Numbered from the stretch's first letter, positions 16,276 to 25,444 are shown. The stretch: 64,000 bases of DNA from Streptomyces sp. NBC_00461 (GCF_036013935.1 NZ_CP107902.1:7907001-7971000), one strand, 5' to 3'. The notes: generated from the letters alone by a model not told the origin. Made by a program: numbers and translations.

Positions 16276-17085
16276 ATGGGCATCCTGCTGTTCAACGTGA
16301 CCACGGCGGCACTGATGGTGCTGATGTTCAAGGGCGGTCTGGCCCTGGTCGGCCAGAGAACGCTGGGCCGGCGGAGGATCCCCTGGGCGGCCGTCGGCCT
16401 GACCGGGCTCGCGCTCGCCGGGGTGGCCCTCCAGCTCTGCTGGTCGGGGGCGATGGGCGCGCTCGACGCGGACCCGTCGAAGTCCGGCTGGTGGCGCGTG
16501 GTCACCTCGGTCTTCATGCAGAACGGCGGCTTCGGCGGGGCGGCCTGGAACATCGCCACGCTTGCCGCCGTCGCGGCCTTCGCCGACTGGTCCTGGGGTG
16601 CCCCGCTGACGCTCGTCCTGTTCGCGGCGGGCATCCTGCTGCCGGAGCAGATCGACAAGCTGTGGGGCCAGACCTCCCACAGCACCGACCCCCGCAACTT
16701 CGCCGGCAGTTCCGGCGCCACCTACTTCCTGGGCGCGACGCTGGCCGCGGCCCTGCTGCTGCGCGGCGGCGCCGACGAGAACTCGGGCAGGACCTCCGGC
16801 CAGGGTGCCCAGCAGGGCTCCGACGACCCGGGCGTGAGCCGCGGCAAGGCCGTCCGCAAGAACCGGCTGCTCGCGCTCGGCGTACCGGTGCTCGGGCTGG
16901 CGATGTGGTTCGCGCAGGAGAACGGGCACGGGCTGGTCTCCTGCTACGGCTTCGCCCTCGGCGCAGTCGCCTGGGCCGCGTTCCGCACCGTCCTGCGCCC
17001 GGACCGCGACCTCCGGCGGCCGCCGCGCACGACGGTCGCCTCGCTCACCGGGCTCGTCGGCCGGCGGACCCGCAGCGCCGACTAG
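16276..17085 (+). CDS. Rhomboid-like intramembrane protease
   Basis: A 269-residue polytopic membrane protein. Three rhomboid hallmarks are visible: NGGFGGAAWNIATLAAVA resembles the L1/TM2 region, AGSSGATYFLGA contains the GxSG nucleophile motif (Ser146), and ENGHGLVSCYGFALGA contains a well-placed His218 for the Ser-His dyad. About six helices are seen, with a soluble, polar insert (about residues 163-190) between the Ser- and His-bearing helices, which is unusual. ATG 16276 is preferred over GTG 16267 because GGAGGGGGG is then about 8 nt away. Control by the divergent TetR protein is likely. Substrates are unknown. Confidence 0.72.
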   Translation: MGILLFNVTTAALMVLMFKGGLALVGQRTLGRRRIPWAAVGLTGLALAGVALQLCWSGAMGALDADPSKSGWWRVVTSVFMQNGGFGGAAWNIATLAAVAAFADWSWGAPLTLVLFAAGILLPEQIDKLWGQTSHSTDPRNFAGSSGATYFLGATLAAALLLRGGADENSGRTSGQGAQQGSDDPGVSRGKAVRKNRLLALGVPVLGLAMWFAQENGHGLVSCYGFALGAVAWAAFRTVLRPDRDLRRPPRTTVASLTGLVGRRTRSAD

Positions 17086-17148
17086 CCGCCGGCAGGTCCC
17101 CGCTCCACCCCACCCGCGCCATTCGACCGTGACCCCGAGGGAGAGGGC

Positions 17149-17865
17149 ATGTCGGAAGACCTGCGCCAGGACGTGTCGAAGCTCGTCGACCAGGAGGTGG
17201 CCAAGATCCTGGAACAGACCGACCGGGACCTGGCCCGTACGGTCAACCGTGCGCTGGGCGTGAGCGACGGCGCCCGGCATTCGACACCGCCCGCTGACAG
17301 GCCCGGCTCGCACAGCTCCTCGCCGCCCACCACATCCCCGGCGCAGCCCTGGCCGTGCTCGCCGACGGCGAGATCCACGAACTGGCCGCCGGCGTCCTGC
17401 ACACCGGCACCGGCGTCACGGTGACCCCGGACTCCGTGTTCCAGATCGGCTCCGTCAGCAAGGGCTACACCGCCGCCATGGTGGTCCTGCTCGCCGACGC
17501 CGGGAAACTGGACCTCGATGCGCCGGTCGCCGACGTCCTGCCGGACTTCACGGTCGCCGACGCCGGGGCCAGCCGGACGATCACGCCACGCCAACTGCTC
17601 AACCAAGGGCTTCCTCATGACCATCGCCGACGGCGACGGCGGCCCGGGGGCGCTACGGCTGAAATGCGAGGGCGCGGACGGCCTGACGGGCACGTTCGAC
17701 CCGCTGGTCTGGCACCTGACCCCGGTCTCGCACACGCCGACGAAGACGGTGTTCGCCGGCCGTCGCAACGAGAAGGACGCCTGGATACCCGTCGTGTTCT
17801 ACGCCCTCACCGACGGCAGCCGGTACATCCACTTCGGCGTCCGGGCGACGGCCAAGTCCGCCTAG
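17149..17865 (+). pseudogene. Serine hydrolase (beta-lactamase family) pseudogene with internal deletion
   Basis: ATG 17149, behind GGGAGAGGG, starts a 38-residue helical segment (LRQDVSKLVDQEVAKILEQ) of unknown origin that runs into a different frame. From 17280 another frame reads as the N-terminus of a class C beta-lactamase / D-aminopeptidase type hydrolase (LLAAHHIPGAALAVLADGE, FQIGSVSK with the Ser-x-x-Lys nucleophile motif), but has a TGA at 17295-17297. At about 17600, after PRQLLN, a deletion joins it to the C-terminal domain in a third frame (TFDPLVWHLTPVSHTPTKTV to the stop at 17865). The Tyr and HTG motifs are missing, so no active enzyme can be made. Confidence 0.78.
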
Positions 17866-18210
17866 GCATCTCGGGGCGTGTGTCCGGGGCAGGCGCGCCT
17901 GTTGCTGGAGGCACGCCGCCAAAATCGCCAACAGCATCCACCGGATCGCCGTCTCCATGGTGCTGGTGCTGGTGCTGCGATGTGGAAAGCCCCGAACCCG
18001 CCCTCGCCGCCTCGGATCTGCACGTGGTGATGTGCTGTGCGATGTGCACCGTTACCTGTACGCAGTGCTGAGCTGCACGGTCAATTGGGGAGTCGAACCC
18101 CCGCGTTGCTCTTCACGCGCCAGGAGTGGGCTGGAAAACCGCCGGCCCTCGGTGTGTGCACGCCTCCGAAGCTGCTACCTGCTCCACATCAACCCAGCCT
18201 GCTGGACTAC
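17866..18210. other. Non-coding stretch with a tRNA T-arm-like remnant
   Basis: No coding frame is convincing. On the minus strand 18086-18102 reads GGGGGTTCGACTCCCCA, an almost perfect tRNA T-arm (one G-A mismatch at the base of the stem). No matching acceptor strand or D-arm is found upstream, so this is not an intact tRNA. Such 3' tRNA pieces are typical of integration scars, and the eroded accessory region begins here. Confidence 0.35.
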
Positions 18211-18681
18211 TCAGTCCAGCAGATCGACCTCCCAGTTCGTACGCTGAATCCGCACATCGACCTCGCGGATCTCCCGGGCGAGGGTATCCGCCTGACCGCG
18301 CAGCTCAGCGACCGGAAGCGCGGAAAGCATCATCAGCTCGGACCGAAGCTGCCGGCCGTATCCCCGCTCGCCCTTACCCGCCGCAGCGTCCGCCGCCGCG
18401 GTGACCACAGAGTGACGCAACCGCAGGACATCCCGACGTGCGAGGGCATCGGTGAGCGTGCCGTCCGGACCCATCTCCACGGTGGCATTGGTCCGGTTGA
18501 TCCGCCGGATCAACGTTTCCAGGGCGTCCAGCACCTCACCGGCTTCAGCCAACAGCTGAGCCGCATCCTCGGCGGGCGTCTCCCCTTCCTGATACCGCGC
18601 ACTGCTGACGACACGCGCTCGCAGCTGCTCCACTCGGCGCGTCGCCTCCGCACGTTCTGCCAGTGCCTCAGCAAGCTTCAC
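18211..18681 (-). CDS. DIP1984-family protein
   Basis: A 156-residue, almost entirely helical protein starting KLAEALAERAEATRRVEQL, with the family-typical middle LIRRINRTNATVE and the segment LARRDVLRLRHSVVTAA. The length and these motifs match the DIP1984 (septicolysin-like) family, whose biochemical role is unknown. GTG 18681 is chosen because GGGAGGTGG lies directly upstream on the minus strand; the open frame continues further but without conserved sequence. It has no operon partner and sits at the left end of the eroded region. Confidence 0.82.
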   Translation of the reverse strand: MKLAEALAERAEATRRVEQLRARVVSSARYQEGETPAEDAAQLLAEAGEVLDALETLIRRINRTNATVEMGPDGTLTDALARRDVLRLRHSVVTAAADAAAGKGERGYGRQLRSELMMLSALPVAELRGQADTLAREIREVDVRIQRTNWEVDLLD

Positions 18682-19209
18682 TGTCCCCACCTCCCTCTCC
18701 ATGAGCCCGCACGAGTATACGAACGCGAACCGGCTCATACGCACCTGGATTTTGATCCACCGCAGCCCTGACCAGTGACTGGAGTGCGAGCGGAGGAGTG
18801 AGGCGTCCTTCGCCGCGCTGTGCGGGGGCAGCCCTGTCGAGCGTTCCTCGGGCGGTCGGCGTCGGAGGTGCGCACTCCATCCTGGCCTCCACAGCCGATG
18901 TGCTGCAGCACCGTCGCGCTAAAGGAAACGAGGCGGGCGATGCCCACCCTGTTGCGAAGCATTCGCCGAGCGCGCGGAGATCGAGACTCTGTTCCGCCTC
19001 CGAGGTGTCCTGAAAACGGCACCCACCCGTCCTCTTCTGGGGCGTCAAACGTGGCCGTCCCGTGCGGATTCGACAGTCGGAAACGGAGAACGAACACGCC
19101 AGCTGATCCGCGCGTCGATGGTCGACCCGAGGGCGAATCTCGGGAGCAGGTTTAGAATTCCGTGGGCAGCTTTCCCGCTCCATGCGCAGTCGCGACCCCG
19201 GACCGTCGC
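18682..19209. other. Intergenic region without a supported gene
   Basis: Several open frames of 70-120 codons exist on both strands, but none has a good ribosome-binding site with a recognisable product. A minus frame starting near 19097 (MFVLRFRLSNPHGTATFDAP) looks vaguely protein-like but breaks down into Arg-rich shadow sequence. GC content is lower than in the neighbouring genes. Confidence 0.4.
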
Positions 19210-19800
19210 CTAAGCGGCCGTTTCCAGTCCAGTTGGCGCCGGGATGCCGGACGGCTGCCAGATGGGCGGGACTTCCGTGGCCACGGCGTGCTCCGCCCCG
19301 TGCGGGATGAAGTAGACCATGTACAGCACGACGGGAACGTCGCCCCGGTTGCACCCGGCGTGAACGTGTTCCGGCCCGGCTGGTTCGATGATGCTTTCGC
19401 CAGGTCCCGACACTTCGCTCGATCCGTCGCAGAACATCCGGGTCAGGACGCCGGATTTGACCACGACGGCGACGGGGCCGGGATGGTAGTGCCATCCGGT
19501 GAAGCCGGATGGCTGGAGCGAGACGCGCCTGTAGGTGATCTCGGTGGGGCCGGTGGCTGTGATCGACAACCCGTTCCGGATTTTCCCCGTTGCCAGCAGT
19601 TCGGCCTGTAAACCTGCGGTGGCTTCAGCGGACAGCATGAATGCACGGTAGTCAGGATCCGATGTTCTGAATAGGTGCAGTGGAATCGCTTCCCGGATCG
19701 CAGTGGGGTCCCCGACCCTGGTTGCGTGCGCCGGAGCGCGGAATGTGAAGTTCATGAATGAATTGGCTGTATTGATTGTGTGTGGCCCCCAATCGTTCAT
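19210..19800 (-). CDS. Cupin-domain protein
   Basis: A 196-residue protein from ATG 19800; longer (TTG 19842) and shorter (ATG 19755) starts are possible and none has a clear ribosome-binding site. The C-terminal half is a single cupin barrel: SGFTGWHYHPGPVAVVVKSG is motif 1 with the metal-binding His-x-His, and ESIIEPAGPEHVHAG is motif 2 with a further His. The N-terminal part is unusually rich in Asn, Phe and Thr and has lower GC, a sign of recent arrival. The substrate is unknown; it could be an enzyme or a small-molecule sensor. Confidence 0.7.
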   Translation of the reverse strand: MNDWGPHTINTANSFMNFTFRAPAHATRVGDPTAIREAIPLHLFRTSDPDYRAFMLSAEATAGLQAELLATGKIRNGLSITATGPTEITYRRVSLQPSGFTGWHYHPGPVAVVVKSGVLTRMFCDGSSEVSGPGESIIEPAGPEHVHAGCNRGDVPVVLYMVYFIPHGAEHAVATEVPPIWQPSGIPAPTGLETAA

Positions 19801-19842
19801 CCGGCTGTCAATGGCTGAAAGGGCAGTTCCTGTGTGCGTCAA

Positions 19843-20518
19843 CGGTGGACCCGCCCCTTCTTGCGCCGGGGTGAGTGGGTGACCAAGCGAAGGTTATGAG
19901 GGTCAGCGAAGACGGAATATCACTGTGTGGCTTTGCCCTGATCCGCTTTCTCCGGCTCCGGCTCCCGCTCCGCCTCGTCCTCCTGGACGCCAACGGGTCC
20001 TCGTCCGCACCCCAGCAGTCCACGGATGTACTCACGCATCCTGCGACGCGGCTGGACGAGCCGCGATCGATGGGTGGCCCAGGAAGGGGCCTCCGCCTTG
20101 ATATGCCGCCGTACCCCGCGGTGCAGATCCGCCCGCCGCGCAGGTCAGCGCCGGCGATACGCAGTTCGTCGGTCTGTGGGAACGAACCGATGGTCGCCGT
20201 GGGCAGCAGCGCAGCCCGAGATGGGCGAGCTCGCGCGGAAGGCGAGGGTCGGCGCGGTTGGAGGCCAGCTCGGCAGTGATGGCCTCCGCGCCCTGGGCGA
20301 GGGTAACGATCCCGGCGGTCTTCTGTTCAGCGAAGGCCGGCCGGCGCCCCCATCCTCGGAATGACCAAATCAGGGTCGGCGTCTCAGCGGAAAGAGTGAC
20401 GACCCACCTGGCTGTGCGTGGGCGCCGACCCGGCCGAGGTCGCCCAGGGCTGGGAACCGCGTGGAGGTTCTCGTGTCCCCGCACGCGATGTGTCTCTATG
20501 GTCGGCGCAGCACGGCGT
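19843..20518. other. Eroded region, possible remnants of one minus-strand gene
   Basis: No intact gene. On the minus strand two fragments look like degraded protein: AEQKTAGIVTLAQGAEAITA near 20280-20350, and RMREYIRGLLGCGRGPVGV with an acidic tail ending at a stop at 19920. They lie in different frames and could be parts of a single lost gene. The family is not recognised. Confidence 0.25.
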
Positions 20519-21541
20519 TCAGTATTGCTCGGTCTCCACGAAACCCGCGTCCGCGTCGTTGTTCGCGCCGAAGGCGTCGGCGGCGGCGGTCGGGTCGAAT
20601 CCGGGCGGGCTGTCCTTCAGGCCCAGGCCCATGCCGGCCAGCTTCGCCTTGACCTCGTCGATGGACTTCGCACCGAAGTTGCGGATGTCCATGAGGTCGG
20701 CCTCGGAACGAGCCACGAGCTCACCCACGGAGTGGACGCCCTCGCGCTTGAGGCAGTTGTAGGAGCGGACCGTGAGCTCCAGCTCCTCGATCGGCAGTAC
20801 CAGGTCGGCGGCGAGGGCGGCGTCCGTGGGGGACGGGCCCATGTCGATGCCCTCGGCGTCGATGTTCAGCTCGCGGGCGAGACCGAACAGCTCGACCAGG
20901 GTCTTACCGGCCGAAGCCATGGCGTCACGCGGACGCATCGCCTGCTTGGTCTCGACGTCGACGATCAGCTTGTCGAAGTCGGTGCGCTGCTCGACACGGG
21001 TCGCCTCGACCTTGTACGTGACCTTCAGCACGGGGCTGTAGATGGAGTCGACCGGGATACGGCCGATCTCCTGGCCCACCTGCTTGTTCTGCACGGCGGA
21101 GACATAACCGCGGCCACGCTCGACCGTCAGCTCCATCTCCAGCTTGCCCTTGCCGTTGAGCGTGGCGAGGACCAGGTCGGGGTTGTGCACCTCGACACCG
21201 GCCGGCGGCGCGATGTCGGCGGCGGTGACCAGACCCGGGCCCTGCTTGCGCAGGTACATCACGACAGGCTCGTCCTGCTCGCTGCTCACGACGAGCTGCT
21301 TGATGTTGAGGATCAGGTCGGTGACGTCCTCCTTGACGCCCGGCACGGTGGTGAACTCGTGCAGGACACCGTCGATGCGGACGGACGTGACCGCCGCACC
21401 CGGGATCGAGGAGAGGAGCGTACGGCGCAGGGAGTTGCCGAGGGTGTAGCCGAAGCCCGGCTCCAGCGGCTCGATCACGAACCGGGAGCGGAACTCGTCG
21501 ACGACTTCTTCGGTCAGGGACGGACGCTGAGCAATGAGCAC
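20519..21541 (-). CDS. rpoA: DNA-directed RNA polymerase alpha subunit, isolated copy
   Basis: A complete 340-residue alpha subunit starting at GTG 21541 after GGAGGCAACACCTC. The N-terminal domain is intact ([23 protein letters not shown], the dimerisation core; [20 protein letters not shown]). The acidic linker is followed by a full C-terminal domain with [18 protein letters not shown] and [15 protein letters not shown], the surfaces that contact UP-element DNA and activators. No stop, deletion or loss of a key residue is seen. Normally rpoA lies between rpsD and rplQ; here no ribosomal-protein gene is within 10 kb on either side and the neighbours are pseudogenes. It is therefore probably a second copy. 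It could assemble into RNA polymerase. Confidence 0.95.
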   Translation of the reverse strand: MLIAQRPSLTEEVVDEFRSRFVIEPLEPGFGYTLGNSLRRTLLSSIPGAAVTSVRIDGVLHEFTTVPGVKEDVTDLILNIKQLVVSSEQDEPVVMYLRKQGPGLVTAADIAPPAGVEVHNPDLVLATLNGKGKLEMELTVERGRGYVSAVQNKQVGQEIGRIPVDSIYSPVLKVTYKVEATRVEQRTDFDKLIVDVETKQAMRPRDAMASAGKTLVELFGLARELNIDAEGIDMGPSPTDAALAADLVLPIEELELTVRSYNCLKREGVHSVGELVARSEADLMDIRNFGAKSIDEVKAKLAGMGLGLKDSPPGFDPTAAADAFGANNDADAGFVETEQY

Positions 21542-21837
21542 GAGGTGTTGCCTCCAGAGGTTCGGCGCCCGCTATGTGACGCCGTGGACACCATGAAGGG
21601 TACGGGTGATTCGGGCGAGAGGGTCTCCGTAGAGGCCGAACCGCCCGATTGCCCAACCCGGCGAGGACGTGTCGGGCCTCCCTTCGGCCCGCCGTACCAC
21701 GGCCGTTTCTGCTTTGCCCGCATCCAGCCCCTGGCTCGCATGTCTGCCTTGCCGCGACACGGCACTGCCGGGGCGTTCGATGCATCTCCAGTGCAGCGTG
21801 CCCTGCTCGCCCTGCGTTTGCACATGTGCTGCTTCGC
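21542..21837. other. Region upstream of the rpoA copy, no gene seen
   Basis: Apart from the ribosome-binding site of rpoA, nothing is recognised. Open frames on both strands look like shadows. If the rpoA copy is expressed, its promoter must lie here, reading leftwards; no clear -35/-10 pair is visible. Confidence 0.4.
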
Positions 21838-22140
21838 CAGCTCGGGTTGCCGCACTGGCAGTACGGCCTCGCCTTCGCCGCCCCCTGCCGCGGCGGACTC
21901 ATCGGCCCGCGGCTGGCCCGCCGTGTCGTGGCCCGCTTCGGCCGGCACTGGGTCTTCCGGACCGTCGGCACCTTGCGCGCCATCCGGCTGATCGGCCAGC
22001 AGGCGTCCATCGCCCTCCCCACCGCGCTCGCCGGGCTGCTCGCCGACGTCACCAGCCAACCAGCCCACGCACCGCTCTGACGGTCGCGGGACCGCTCATC
22101 CTGATCACCTCGCTCCTGCTTCCCCGGCCGGACCAGACGT
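21838..22140 (+). pseudogene. MFS transporter remnant
   Basis: One frame reads QLGLPHWQYGLAFAAP and then GGLIGPRLARRVVARFGRH, the cytoplasmic loop between helices of a drug-efflux type MFS protein, followed by a jump to a late helix (ALAGLLADVTS). A frameshift near 22059 then continues as SPRTALTVAGPLILITSLLL. Most of the transporter is deleted, and no start codon is associated. Confidence 0.65.
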
Positions 22141-22352
22141 CGTCGCACGAGCCGGAACCGTCCCGTGGCCACTCACGAGGGCACCACGACTCACATCGGG
22201 CGTCCAGTCGCTGTCGGCGGGCGGCCCCGTCGGCCGCAGTGCCGTGGTCGATCGGGGCTCGGGCGAGTGGTTCCCGGGAGCGGTGCGGGAACACCAGCCC
22301 GATCAGCCGACCCGCCGCGGGAAGGCACTCCCCGATGCGAAATACTCTCCCG

Positions 22353-22841
22353 ATGAGCTCACGCACTTCCCCGATCAGCCAGCCGATCACGATACGGAGG
22401 GCAGTCGCGCGGGATGCCAAACGGCTCACGCGGCTCGTGCGTGGCTCAGGCGCCTACGAGGGCAAGTACGCATCCGCAGTGGCGGGCTACCGGGTCGGTC
22501 CTGACTACATCGAGGCCCACCGCGCCTTCGTGGCCGTCGGCGCCGACGAGCATGACGGCCGCGTCCTCGGGTTCTACTCGCTCGTCCTCGCTCCACCGGA
22601 ACTCGACCTGCTGTTCGTCGCCGACGGAGCGCAAGGACGTGGTATTGGACGGCTGCTCGTCGCGCACATGCAGTCCGAGGCCCGTGCCGCCGGGCTCGAC
22701 CGTGTCAGGGTCGTGTCTCATCTTCCCGCCGAGGACTTCTACCACCGCGTCGGTGCGGTGCGGACCGGGACCGCGCTCGCGAACCCGCCCGCCGTGCCGT
22801 GGGACCGTCCCGAATTCGAGTTTCGCATTCCTTCGGAATGA
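22353..22841 (+). CDS. GNAT-family N-acetyltransferase
   Basis: A 162-residue protein. It opens with ITIRRAVARDAKRLTRLV, the usual beta1-alpha1 of GNAT. The acetyl-CoA-binding motif A is LDLLFVADGAQGRGIGRLLV (Q-x-x-G-x-G/A) and the end has DFYHRVGAVRTG. The substrate is unknown. The start could also be ATG 22335; neither has a strong ribosome-binding site. It follows a dead MFS gene and appears to be transcribed alone. Confidence 0.82.
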   Translation: MSSRTSPISQPITIRRAVARDAKRLTRLVRGSGAYEGKYASAVAGYRVGPDYIEAHRAFVAVGADEHDGRVLGFYSLVLAPPELDLLFVADGAQGRGIGRLLVAHMQSEARAAGLDRVRVVSHLPAEDFYHRVGAVRTGTALANPPAVPWDRPEFEFRIPSE

Positions 22842-22948
22842 CGCGGTGTGCCGGTTGGACGCCGCGCGCTCCGGGTGTGCCGTCGTCTTTGGCCTGGCGT
22901 GCCGGCGCACTGCAGCATCTCCAGGCGGGACTGCCGGCCCCTCCGGCG

Positions 22949-24169
22949 CTACGGCGTGGGGGGCCGCTGTGGGGAGCGGAGCACGAGCAGGGTGATCTCG
23001 CTGGGGGCGAAGACGCGGAAGGGCGGGCCCCAGAAGCCGGTGCCGCGGCTGGTGTAGAGGAGGGTGCGGGTGCCGTGGTGGCTGAGGCCGGCGAGGGCGG
23101 GCTGGTCGAGGCGGACCAGGTGGTGGAAGGGCCAGATCTGGCCGCCGTGGGTGTGCCCGGAGAGCTGGAGGTCGACGCCGCCGGCTGCCGCCCGGTCGAC
23201 GAACTTGGGCTGGTGGGCCAGGAGCAGGACGGGGTGGTCGGGGTCGGCGCCGTGCAGGGCTCCGGCGAGGTGGGCGCCGTGGCCGGCGAGGCCGGAGGAC
23301 TCGGCGGTGACGTCATCCACGCCGGCGACCACGAGGGTGTCGCCACCGCGTTCGAGCAGCAGATGGCGGTTGCGCAGCGGCTCCCAGCCCAGCTCGTCCA
23401 TCAGGTCGACCCAGCCCTGGGCCTCGCTGTAGTACTCGTGGTTGCCGGTGACGTAGACCCGGGCCCGGGTGGCCTGCACGGTGCCGAGTGGGGCGGCCTG
23501 TGCGCGGCGGCGTTCGGCCGTGCCGTCCGCGATGTCCCCGGTGTGGCAGACCAGGTCGGCCTTCAGCGTGTTGACCGTCTCGCAGACCCGCGCCGACCAG
23601 CGGGCGCGGTTGAGCGGGCCGTAGTGGGTGTCGGTGATGAGGACGACGCGCGTGCCGTCCAACCCGGCCCCCAGGCGCGGAAGTTGCACGTCCAGGCGGC
23701 GTACCCGTGGTACCCGGCGGGCCTCGGCGAACCCCCAGGTGAGCAGCACGGCGGCGGTGCCGAGGACCGCCCAGGTGACGATCCGGGCCCGGTCCTGGCC
23801 GTCGCCCCCGCCGGTCACGGTCAGGGCGAGCCGCAGTAGGACGCCGAACACGACGGACCAGGTGAACAGGACCCAGATGCTGCCCAGCAGGGTGTCCCCG
23901 ATGATCGCCGCCCAGTCCTGCTGGCGTCGGCCGTGGCCGCGCACCATCGCGAGCGGCATACCGACCAGGCCGAGGGCGAACAGGGCGGTGCCGACGAGCG
24001 TGACAGGGAGCGGCCAGTGCTGGCCGGTGTGGAGCAGCAGCCAGCAGGGCACCGTCCACAGCAGGACGGGGGCGATCAGGGGGAGGAAGCGCATCAGGCG
24101 GAGCAGTCGGCTCTGCTGAGTCGCATGCGCTGCGCTGTCGGCGGATCGGGTTTCGCTGGTGTCGGTCAC
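22949..24169 (-). CDS. Membrane-anchored calcineurin-like metallophosphoesterase
   Basis: A 406-residue protein from GTG 24169, preceded by AGGAGGGG. The first 170 residues contain about four membrane helices (FLPLIAPVLLWTVPCWLLL, LVGTALFALGLVGMPLAM and others). The phosphoesterase domain follows with all metal-binding blocks: VLITDTHYG (D-x-H), HTGDIADG (GD), VTGNHEYY (GNHE), LLLAHQPKF (H) and SGHTHGGQIWP (GHxH). This arrangement is the YkuE/YaeI-type membrane phosphoesterase. The likely substrates in that family are phosphodiesters or lipid-linked phosphates, but this one is untested. Confidence 0.9.
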   Translation of the reverse strand: MTDTSETRSADSAAHATQQSRLLRLMRFLPLIAPVLLWTVPCWLLLHTGQHWPLPVTLVGTALFALGLVGMPLAMVRGHGRRQQDWAAIIGDTLLGSIWVLFTWSVVFGVLLRLALTVTGGGDGQDRARIVTWAVLGTAAVLLTWGFAEARRVPRVRRLDVQLPRLGAGLDGTRVVLITDTHYGPLNRARWSARVCETVNTLKADLVCHTGDIADGTAERRRAQAAPLGTVQATRARVYVTGNHEYYSEAQGWVDLMDELGWEPLRNRHLLLERGGDTLVVAGVDDVTAESSGLAGHGAHLAGALHGADPDHPVLLLAHQPKFVDRAAAGGVDLQLSGHTHGGQIWPFHHLVRLDQPALAGLSHHGTRTLLYTSRGTGFWGPPFRVFAPSEITLLVLRSPQRPPTP

Positions 24170-24571
24170 GCTTCCCCTCCTAGAGCAACCAGGCTGCCGT
24201 CGCGCGCACTGTATCCGGCCGTCCCGGGTCGGACGGACGGGGTGCTCATGATGGGCAGCCCCATGTGGAGCCGTGAGGCTGCCCACGAGGCCTTCCACCT
24301 GCTCGGACAGCTACAGCCAGGACCCCGCTCATGGGGGCTGTGATCCGCCTGTGATCGCTTGTGATCGTTCGTGACATGTGAGGCCCCCCTTTGGCTTGCT
24401 CCGGCAGGGGTCCTGCGCAGACGGGGACCTGATACGACGACGCCCCGTCGGCTTGCTGCGGCGGGGCGACCTGCACCAGACCCTTCGGCCCCGGCCGCGC
24501 GAAGGTGACCGGGGCCGGAACTTGAACGGTGGCTTTGGGCGTGGCTTGTGAGGCGGTCAGCTCTGGGGCAT
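24170..24571. other. Intergenic region between two minus-strand genes
   Basis: No gene is seen. TGTGATC occurs three times at 10-11 bp spacing near 24340-24370. The 3' flank of this region is rich in GGGGC hairpins (see 24441-24468). Confidence 0.4.
24441..24468. terminator. Possible hairpin upstream of the aldo/keto reductase stop
   Basis: CGCCCCG (24441-24447) and CGGGGCG (24462-24468) are perfect complements around a 14-nt loop, about 100 bp downstream of the minus-strand reductase gene. There is no T-run on either side, as is common for actinobacterial terminators. Confidence 0.35.
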
Positions 24572-25444
24572 TCAGCGGCTGATGTCGTTCAGCTCGGTCA
24601 AGTCCTTGTGAGAGAGGGAGAGTCCCGCGCCGGCGATGTTCTGGCGCAGGTGTGCCGTCGATGACGTGCCGGGGATGAGCAGGATGTTCGGTGATCGCTG
24701 CAGCAGCCAGGCCAGTGCGACGGACATCTGTGTCGCCTCCAGTCGAGCGGCGACCGCCGAGAGCGCCGAGGACTGAAGCGGGGTAAAGCCCCCGAGGGGG
24801 AAGAAGGGCACGTACGCGACGCCGTCGGTGGCGAGCCGGTCGATGAGCTTGTCGTCGTGGCGGTGGGCGAGGTTGTACATGTTCTGCACGCACACGATCG
24901 GCGCGATGCTCTGTGCCTCGGTGACCTGCTCCTCGGTGGCGTTGCTGATCCCGAGGTGGCGGATCAGGCCCTGCTGCTGGAGTTCGACGAGTGTCTCGAA
25001 CGCCTCTGCGAGCGAGCCGGGCTGGGGACCTTCGGCGTTGCCGAGTCGGAGGTTGACCAGGTCGAGTACGTCGAGCCGGAGGGACTCGAGATTGTCGTGG
25101 ACCTGGCGGCGCAGATCTTCGGGTCGCCGGGCTGTAGGCCAGCCGCCCTGTTCGTCGCGGGTCGCGCCCACCTTGGTCACGATGTGCAGCGACTCGGGAT
25201 AGGGGTGCAGTGCCTCGTGGATCAACTCGTTGGTGACGCGCGGCCCGTAGGCGTCGCTGGTGTCGATGTGTGTGATACCGAGGGCGACCGCTTCACGCAG
25301 CACGGCCAGGGCACCCTTGCGATCGGCGGGCGGCCCCATGACCCACGGGCCGGCCAGTTGCATGGCGCCGTAGCCGAACCGGGTGACGGTCAGGTCACCC
25401 AGAGCCCAGGTGCCGCCGGGAAGAGAGAGGGAGGGTGTGCTCAT
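24572..25444 (-). CDS. Aldo/keto reductase
   Basis: A 290-residue NADPH-dependent (alpha/beta)8 oxidoreductase. The family blocks are visible: VTRFGYGAMQLAG, the active-site strand HIDTSDAYG (Asp, Tyr), LHIVTKVG (Lys), LVNLRLGNAEGPQPGS, RHLGISNATEEQV and the C-terminal cofactor loop LLIPGTSSTAHLRQN. The usual catalytic His of the LVxxH segment appears replaced here (DLVNLRL), which is worth noting. It is divergent from an HxlR regulator, with a dyad ACTTCC-N5-GGAAGT in between; HxlR regulators typically respond to electrophiles such as quinones or aldehydes, which would fit this enzyme. Confidence 0.9.
   Translation of the reverse strand: MSTPSLSLPGGTWALGDLTVTRFGYGAMQLAGPWVMGPPADRKGALAVLREAVALGITHIDTSDAYGPRVTNELIHEALHPYPESLHIVTKVGATRDEQGGWPTARRPEDLRRQVHDNLESLRLDVLDLVNLRLGNAEGPQPGSLAEAFETLVELQQQGLIRHLGISNATEEQVTEAQSIAPIVCVQNMYNLAHRHDDKLIDRLATDGVAYVPFFPLGGFTPLQSSALSAVAARLEATQMSVALAWLLQRSPNILLIPGTSSTAHLRQNIAGAGLSLSHKDLTELNDISR

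Noticed and set aside
18086..18160. A complete tRNA on the minus strand
   Set aside because: Only the T-arm pairs; no 7-bp acceptor stem or D-arm can be built from the flanking sequence.
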